From the NCBI RefSeq assembly GCF_949628215.1, contig NC_134277.1, forward strand, positions 55,872,918 to 55,936,917: DNA of 64,000 nucleotides, given 5' to 3'. The stretch comes from Phalacrocorax aristotelis (lineage: Eukaryota > Chordata > Aves > Suliformes > Phalacrocoracidae). Each line of letters starts with the position of its first letter. Position 1 is the first letter of the stretch. Positions 63,901 to 64,000 of the stretch are shown one piece after another. The translations under genes and the position numbers were made by a program. The notes below the pieces were generated by a model. The model was not told the DNA's origin and ran no database searches. It saw only the letters and a list, made by a program, of their open reading frames with translations.

Positions 63901-64000
63901 TATGCTTGTCCATTGGATCATTAAGAAAAAAAGACACACTGAAATCATGAGACTAGAAGACGGTGCAGGACACTTTTCAGTTTTAAAAATAAGTTGATAT
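60941..64000 (-). other. VPS41 upstream intron (partial)
   Basis: 3.1 kb running off the window. I searched for the next 5' exon (ending near CKQFVTGGKK in human) and do not find it, so the intron continues past 64000. It carries a candidate CTCF-type motif at 62139-62152. Confidence 0.8.
62139..62152 (+). promoter_or_regulatory. Candidate CTCF-type motif
   Basis: CCACAAGATGGCAC agrees with the core CCASYAGRKGGCRS at 13 of 14 positions. Confidence 0.45.

Overview
The window is vertebrate nuclear DNA, almost certainly from a bird. It is AT-rich and intron-rich. The recognisable interspersed repeats are CR1 LINE fragments and one bird-type retroviral solo LTR; I see no Alu-, B1- or L1-like sequence. 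I infer a neoavian bird from the LTR type, but species is not decidable here.

The window holds one gene that I can support: VPS41, on the minus strand. It encodes the HOPS-complex subunit that tethers late endosomes, autophagosomes and AP-3 carriers to lysosomes. I located 22 coding exons between 60940 (most 5' in the window) and 9487 (stop codon). Every one has GT/AG boundaries, and all join in frame. They encode 704 residues plus a stop, which is exactly what remains of the 854-residue human protein after about residue 150. The first ~150 residues (AP-3-binding N-terminus and first propeller blades) and the promoter lie beyond 64000. The exons carry the rest of the WD40 propeller, the alpha-solenoid with the clathrin heavy-chain repeat, and a C-terminal RING-H2 finger split over the last three exons.

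Layout: 1-9219 is the downstream flank with three CR1 fragments; 9220-9567 is the terminal exon with a putative 3'UTR; 9568-60820 alternates introns and exons; 60941-64000 belongs to the next upstream intron. Notable intronic content: a solo LTR (9692-10234) flanked by a perfect 5-bp duplication and lying in the same orientation as the gene; a decayed CR1 reverse-transcriptase copy (about 29890-31620) antisense to the gene; a CpG-rich island (about 57980-58340); a tandem/hairpin repeat (32851-32946); and candidate CTCF-, ZNF143- and YY1-type motifs.

I see no CRISPR, operon, phage or other prokaryotic feature, no RNA gene, and no convincing new biological system. The most interesting item is the sense-oriented LTR with its own poly(A) signal in the last intron. 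Use of that signal would give a VPS41 transcript lacking the last two zinc ligands of the RING finger. Human residue numbers and protein comparisons are from memory, not from an alignment.
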